A DNA stretch of 64,000 bases from Gryllotalpicola daejeonensis (GTDB lineage: Bacteria > Actinomycetota > Actinomycetes > Actinomycetales > Microbacteriaceae), in NCBI RefSeq assembly GCF_039538145.1, contig NZ_BAABBV010000001.1, forward strand, positions 1,488,001 to 1,552,000, written 5' to 3'. How positions within the stretch are numbered: position 1 is the first letter of the stretch; each line of letters starts with the position of its first letter. The notes beneath the pieces were generated by a model. The model searched no databases. It saw nothing but the letters and a program-made list of their open reading frames with translations, and had not been told where the DNA came from. Made by a program: the position numbers and the translations under genes. Positions 60,983-64,000 of this stretch are shown here, one piece after another.

Positions 60983-61440
60983 GCAGCCTGCAGGGTCGGC
61001 AGGTCGAGCTTGCCCATGGTGAGCATCGCCGCGACCGTGCGGTTGATCGCCGCCTGGTCGCCAGAGGAGTACCACTGCCACATCTGCTTCGGCACGACCT
61101 GCCAGGCGAGGCCCCACCGGTCGGTGAGCCACCCGCACTGGCTCGGCTCGCCGCCGTCTTTCAGCAGCGCGTCCCACAGACGGTCGATTTCGGCCTGCGT
61201 CTCCACCTCGATGAACATCGAGTAGGCCATGGTCGGTTTGAAGGCCGGGCCGCCGTTGATGGCGTAGTACTCGCGGCCCTCGAGTTCGAAGGCGAGGGTG
61301 TACACGACCGGGTCCATGGGGCCACCCTGCGGGAAGTCCTGCACCCAGAGAACGCGAGAGTCGTCGAACAGGCTGACGTAGTACTCGGCGGCATCCTTGG
61401 CGCCGTCGGGGAACCAGAGGAACGGGGTCACCTTTGACAT
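60970..61440 (-). CDS. VOC-family (PhnB-like) protein
   Basis: This 156-residue protein begins KVTPFLWFPDGAKDAAEYYV and matches PhnB-like vicinal-oxygen-chelate proteins, often mis-annotated as 3-demethylubiquinone methyltransferase. It shows FIEVETQAEIDRLWDALLKD, WLTDRWGLAWQVVP and the closing AMLTMGKLDLPTLQAA segment. The biochemical role is unknown. TAGCTT lies 7 bases before the ATG at 61440, favouring this start over the in-frame extension to 61491, which would run into the terminator hairpin. Confidence 0.9.
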   Translation of the reverse strand: MSKVTPFLWFPDGAKDAAEYYVSLFDDSRVLWVQDFPQGGPMDPVVYTLAFELEGREYYAINGGPAFKPTMAYSMFIEVETQAEIDRLWDALLKDGGEPSQCGWLTDRWGLAWQVVPKQMWQWYSSGDQAAINRTVAAMLTMGKLDLPTLQAAYDG

Positions 61441-61447
61441 GGGCGGC

Positions 61448-61453
61448 AAGCTA
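61448..61453 (-). promoter_or_regulatory. Leaderless -10 box of the VOC gene
   Basis: TAGCTT on the minus strand ends 7 bases before the ATG at 61440. Confidence 0.5.
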
Positions 61454-61476
61454 CTCGCGCGACGGGGCAGCGGAAA

Positions 61477-61521
61477 GCCCGAGGGGCACACGTTTTCAAC
61501 GAAAACGTGTGCCCCTCGGGC
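61477..61521 (-). terminator. 21-bp perfect hairpin behind sucD
   Basis: The arms 61477-61497 and 61501-61521 are exact complements over 21 bases with a 3-base loop; key bases are GGGGCACACGTTTTC. On the minus strand TTTCC follows. It lies 16 bases after the sucD stop and separates sucCD from the VOC gene. Confidence 0.85.
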
Positions 61522-61537
61522 GAAAGTGTGCCGCTCG

Positions 61538-62446
61538 CTACGCGCTCACGCTGGCGTAGACCTCGCGCAGCAGCTGGGCGGTCTCGCTCGGCGTCTTGCC
61601 GACCTTGACACCCGCCGCCTCTAGGGCTTCCTTCTTGGCCTGCGCGGTGCCCGCCGAGCCCGAGACGATGGCACCGGCGTGGCCCATCGTCTTGCCCTCG
61701 GGGGCGGTGAAGCCGGCGACGTAGCCGACGACCGGCTTCGTCACGTTCTCCTTGATGAACGCCGCCGCGCGCTCTTCGGCGTCGCCGCCGATCTCGCCGA
61801 TCATGACGATCGCCTTGGTCTCGGGGTCGGCCTCGAACGCGGCGAGCGCGTCGATGTGCGTCGTGCCGATGATCGGGTCGCCGCCGATGCCGATGGCGGT
61901 CGAGAAGCCGAGGTCGCGCAGCTCGAACATCATCTGGTAGGTCAGCGTGCCCGACTTCGAGACGAGGCCGATCGGGCCCTTGCCGGTGATGTTCGCCGGC
62001 GTGATGCCGACGAGCGACTCACCGGGCGTGATGATGCCGGGGCAGTTGGGGCCGATGATGCGGGTCTTGTTGCCCTTCGCCTTCGCGTGCGCCCAGGCCT
62101 CGGCCGAGTCGCCCACCGGGATGCCCTCGGTGATCACGACGAGCAGCGGGATCTCGGCGTCGACGGCCTCGATGATCGCGTCCTTCGCGAAGGCCGGTGG
62201 CACGAAAGCGATCGACACGTCCGCACCGGTCTTCTCGATGGCCTCGGCGACCGTGCCGAAGACGGGCAGCTCGACGGCCGAGCCGTCGGCCGCGGTGTGC
62301 GACACCGTGGTGCCGGCCTTGCGCGCGTTCACGCCGCCGACGACCTGGGTGCCGGCCTTCAACATGAGCGCGGTGTGCTTGGTGCCCTCGCCGCCGGTGA
62401 TGCCCTGGACGATGACCTTGGAGTCCTTGTTGAGGAAGATCGACAT
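61538..62446 (-). CDS. sucD: Succinyl-CoA synthetase alpha subunit
   Basis: SucD binds CoA and carries the phosphohistidine of succinyl-CoA synthetase (TCA cycle, substrate-level phosphorylation). The 302-residue protein starts at ATG 62446 (SIFLNKDSKVIVQGITGGEG); His256 in GHAGAIVSG is the active-site histidine and IGPNCPGIITPGE is the conserved ligand region. It follows sucC by 14 bases. Confidence 0.97.
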   Translation of the reverse strand: MSIFLNKDSKVIVQGITGGEGTKHTALMLKAGTQVVGGVNARKAGTTVSHTAADGSAVELPVFGTVAEAIEKTGADVSIAFVPPAFAKDAIIEAVDAEIPLLVVITEGIPVGDSAEAWAHAKAKGNKTRIIGPNCPGIITPGESLVGITPANITGKGPIGLVSKSGTLTYQMMFELRDLGFSTAIGIGGDPIIGTTHIDALAAFEADPETKAIVMIGEIGGDAEERAAAFIKENVTKPVVGYVAGFTAPEGKTMGHAGAIVSGSAGTAQAKKEALEAAGVKVGKTPSETAQLLREVYASVSA

Positions 62447-62460
62447 TGTTCTGCCTGTCC

Positions 62461-63624
62461 TTACTTCGAAGCCAGCTCGGCGGCCTTGTCGGCGCCGTCG
62501 TCCATGGTGGTGGCGAGCGTGACCAGCGGGTGGTTGGCGCCGGTCAGAATCGCGCGGCCCTCGTCGACCTGGTTGCCGTCGAGGCGCACGACGAGCGGCT
62601 TGTTCGCCTCTCCGCCGAGGATCTCGAGCGCCTTGACGATGCCGTTGGCGACGGCGACACACGAGGTGATGCCGCCGAACACGTTCACGAACACGCTCTT
62701 GACCTGCGGGTCGCCCAGGATGACGTCGAGGCCGGCGGCCATGACCTCTGCCGAGGCGCCGCCGCCGATGTCGAGGAAGTTTGCGGGCTTCACGCCGCCG
62801 TGCTTCTCACCGGCGTAGGCGACCACGTCGAGCGTGGACATGACGAGGCCGGCGCCGTTGCCGATGATGCCGACCTCGCCGTCGAGCTTGACGTAGTTGA
62901 GGTCGTTGGCCTTCGCCTTCGCCTCGAGCGGGTCCTCGCTGGCGGCATCCACCAGCTCCTCGTGCTCGGGGTGGCGGAACGCTGCGTTGTCGTCGAGCGA
63001 GACCTTGCCGTCGAGCGCGATGATGTCGCCCGAGCCGGTCAGAACGAGCGGGTTCACCTCGACGAGCGTCGCGTCTTCGCCCTTGTAGACCTCGAAGAGC
63101 TTGACGAAGACCGGCGCGACCTTGTCGACCAGCTCCGCAGGGAACTTCGCGGCGACCGCGATCTCCCTCGCCTTCTCGAGCGGCAGGCCCTGCGCGGGGT
63201 CGACCTCGACGCGGGCGAGCGCATCCGGGCGCTCCTCGGCGAGCTGCTCGATCTCCATGCCGCCCTCGTACGAGGCGAGCGAGAGATACGAGCGGTTGGC
63301 GCGGTCGAGCAGCACGGAGAAGTAGAACTCCTGCTTGATGTCGGCGCCCTCGGCGACCATCACGCGCTTCACGGTGTGGCCCTTGATGTCGAGCCCGAGG
63401 ATCGACTGCGCCGCCGCGTAGGCGTCATCGGGGGTCTTCGCGACCTTGACGCCGCCCGCCTTTCCGCGGCCGCCGACCTTCACCTGCGCCTTGACGACGG
63501 TGACGCCCCCGAGCGTCTCGGACGCCGCGCGCACCTCATCAGGCGTGTCGGCGATGATGCCCTTCAGCACGGGCACGTCGTACTTCTCGAACAGGTCCCG
63601 GGCCTGGTACTCGTACAGATCCAC
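62461..63624 (-). CDS. sucC: Succinyl-CoA synthetase beta subunit
   Basis: SucC is the nucleotide- and succinate-binding subunit. The 387-residue product begins DLYEYQARDLFEKYDVPVLK after a GTG at 63624; an in-frame start at 63654 would cover the operator palindrome and is rejected. The ATP-grasp domain shows VVKAQVKVGGRGKAGGVKVA near residue 40, and NPLVLTGSGDIIALDGKV and LDIGGGASAEVM follow. It leads the sucCD operon. The palindrome TCTCGATGTCGAGA lies 13 bases upstream of the start. Confidence 0.97.
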   Translation of the reverse strand: MDLYEYQARDLFEKYDVPVLKGIIADTPDEVRAASETLGGVTVVKAQVKVGGRGKAGGVKVAKTPDDAYAAAQSILGLDIKGHTVKRVMVAEGADIKQEFYFSVLLDRANRSYLSLASYEGGMEIEQLAEERPDALARVEVDPAQGLPLEKAREIAVAAKFPAELVDKVAPVFVKLFEVYKGEDATLVEVNPLVLTGSGDIIALDGKVSLDDNAAFRHPEHEELVDAASEDPLEAKAKANDLNYVKLDGEVGIIGNGAGLVMSTLDVVAYAGEKHGGVKPANFLDIGGGASAEVMAAGLDVILGDPQVKSVFVNVFGGITSCVAVANGIVKALEILGGEANKPLVVRLDGNQVDEGRAILTGANHPLVTLATTMDDGADKAAELASK

Positions 63625-63637
63625 TGTGTTCCATTTC

Positions 63638-63651
63638 TCTCGACATCGAGA
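63638..63651 (-). promoter_or_regulatory. Palindromic operator upstream of sucCD
   Basis: TCTCGA[TG]TCGAGA in the form TCTCGATGTCGAGA (minus strand) is a near-perfect 14-bp palindrome preceded by CAATTG. It resembles the icd operator base for base over AATT[AG]TCTCGA[CT]GTCGAGA. It is so close to the start codon that binding should block transcription initiation or early elongation. Confidence 0.75.
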
Positions 63652-63720
63652 CAATTGCCGCAGGCCACTCTACCCCGGTGACCTTGCGCGCCCGAGTCCG
63701 GCCGGTTGCCGAACCTGCGC

Positions 63721-64000
63721 CTATTCCTCGGGCGGCAGGGGGTTCTTCGGCAGCTTCTTGACCCGGGGGCGCCGCTTCGGCCGTTCCGGGATCATCGAGC
63801 GCATCTCTTCGACGCGGCCCCAGCACAGCAGCCGGTCCTCTGCCTCGAGGCGCTGCGAGAACGACGGATTCGGAATGACGCCGGTTCCGCGGTGCAACGT
63901 CAGCACCGTGATGTCGCGCTCGCGCAGGCCGGACTCGGCGATCGTCTTCCCGATCAGGTCGGCGTCGCCGTGCACGACCAGCTCGGCGACACCGTAGCCG
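63721..64000 (-). CDS. TrkA_C (RCK_C) domain protein (3' part)
   Basis: Only the C-terminal 92 residues are in the window; the reading frame stays open to the edge. The visible part, ELVVHGDADLIGKTIAESGL followed by RERDITVLTLHRGTGVIPNP and EAEDRLLCWGRVEEM, is a RCK_C ligand-binding domain as found in potassium-channel and transporter regulators. A very basic, proline-rich tail (PKRRPRVKKLPKNPLPPEE) ends the protein. What precedes the domain cannot be seen. Confidence 0.82.
   Translation of the reverse strand, partial: GYGVAELVVHGDADLIGKTIAESGLRERDITVLTLHRGTGVIPNPSFSQRLEAEDRLLCWGRVEEMRSMIPERPKRRPRVKKLPKNPLPPEE

Overview
The window looks like chromosome of a high-GC Gram-positive actinobacterium, most likely of the Microbacteriaceae (Micrococcales). 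The basis is the very GC-rich coding sequence, many GTG starts, an actinobacterial gene set (monomeric isocitrate dehydrogenase, polyphosphate kinase followed by a Nudix-phosphatase fusion, F420-type LLM oxidoreductase, DUF6350 beside purN/purH) and many start codons placed 6-7 bases after a TANNNT -10 box, as in leaderless actinobacterial mRNAs. I saw no transposase, integrase, phage gene, CRISPR array or rRNA, so this reads as stable core plus carbohydrate-utilisation chromosome.

Layout. 1-2.1 kb: end of a polar amino-acid ABC importer. 2.1-9.8 kb: a phosphate island with ppk, a mutT1-like gene and pstSCAB; ppk and pstS each carry PHO-box-like 11-bp direct repeats. A possible small RNA gene follows pstB. 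9.9-12.7 kb: an SDR gene with a divergent MerR regulator, a DUF2200 protein, tRNA-Lys(UUU) and small or unknown genes. 12.7-27.4 kb: a galactoside regulon. A minus-strand operon (two permeases, binding protein, GH42 beta-galactosidase, galE, galM) and a plus-strand operon (lacI, galT, galK) diverge from one 29-bp palindrome; a separate lacI/GH36 alpha-galactosidase operon has its own pair of operators. 27.4-31.3 kb: one-carbon genes (glyA behind a ZTP riboswitch, purU) with a YbaK-type deacylase and an aldo/keto reductase.

31.4-47 kb: amino-sugar and glycan catabolism. nagA lies on the plus strand. A minus-strand run holds a ROK regulator, a sugar ABC importer without ATPase, GH38 alpha-mannosidase, GH3 beta-N-acetylglucosaminidase, ROK sugar kinase and nagB. 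Together these could import and dismantle Man/GlcNAc-containing glycans to fructose-6-phosphate. 47-64 kb: housekeeping genes: icd, a GNAT protein, an alkyltransferase-like protein, a heterodimeric ABC exporter, a membrane-anchored DDAH-like protein, purH/purN, DUF6350, a MarR/esterase pair, a VOC protein, sucCD and the end of a TrkA_C protein.

The most interesting material is regulatory: an operator shared by icd and sucCD, the ZTP riboswitch with an adjacent complementary repeat, the paired LacI operators, hairpins behind two transport binding-protein genes, a family of long intergenic palindromes, and a strongly over-represented heptamer (GGATGCC) that overrides normal codon choice. All calls come from reading the sequence; no database search was possible.
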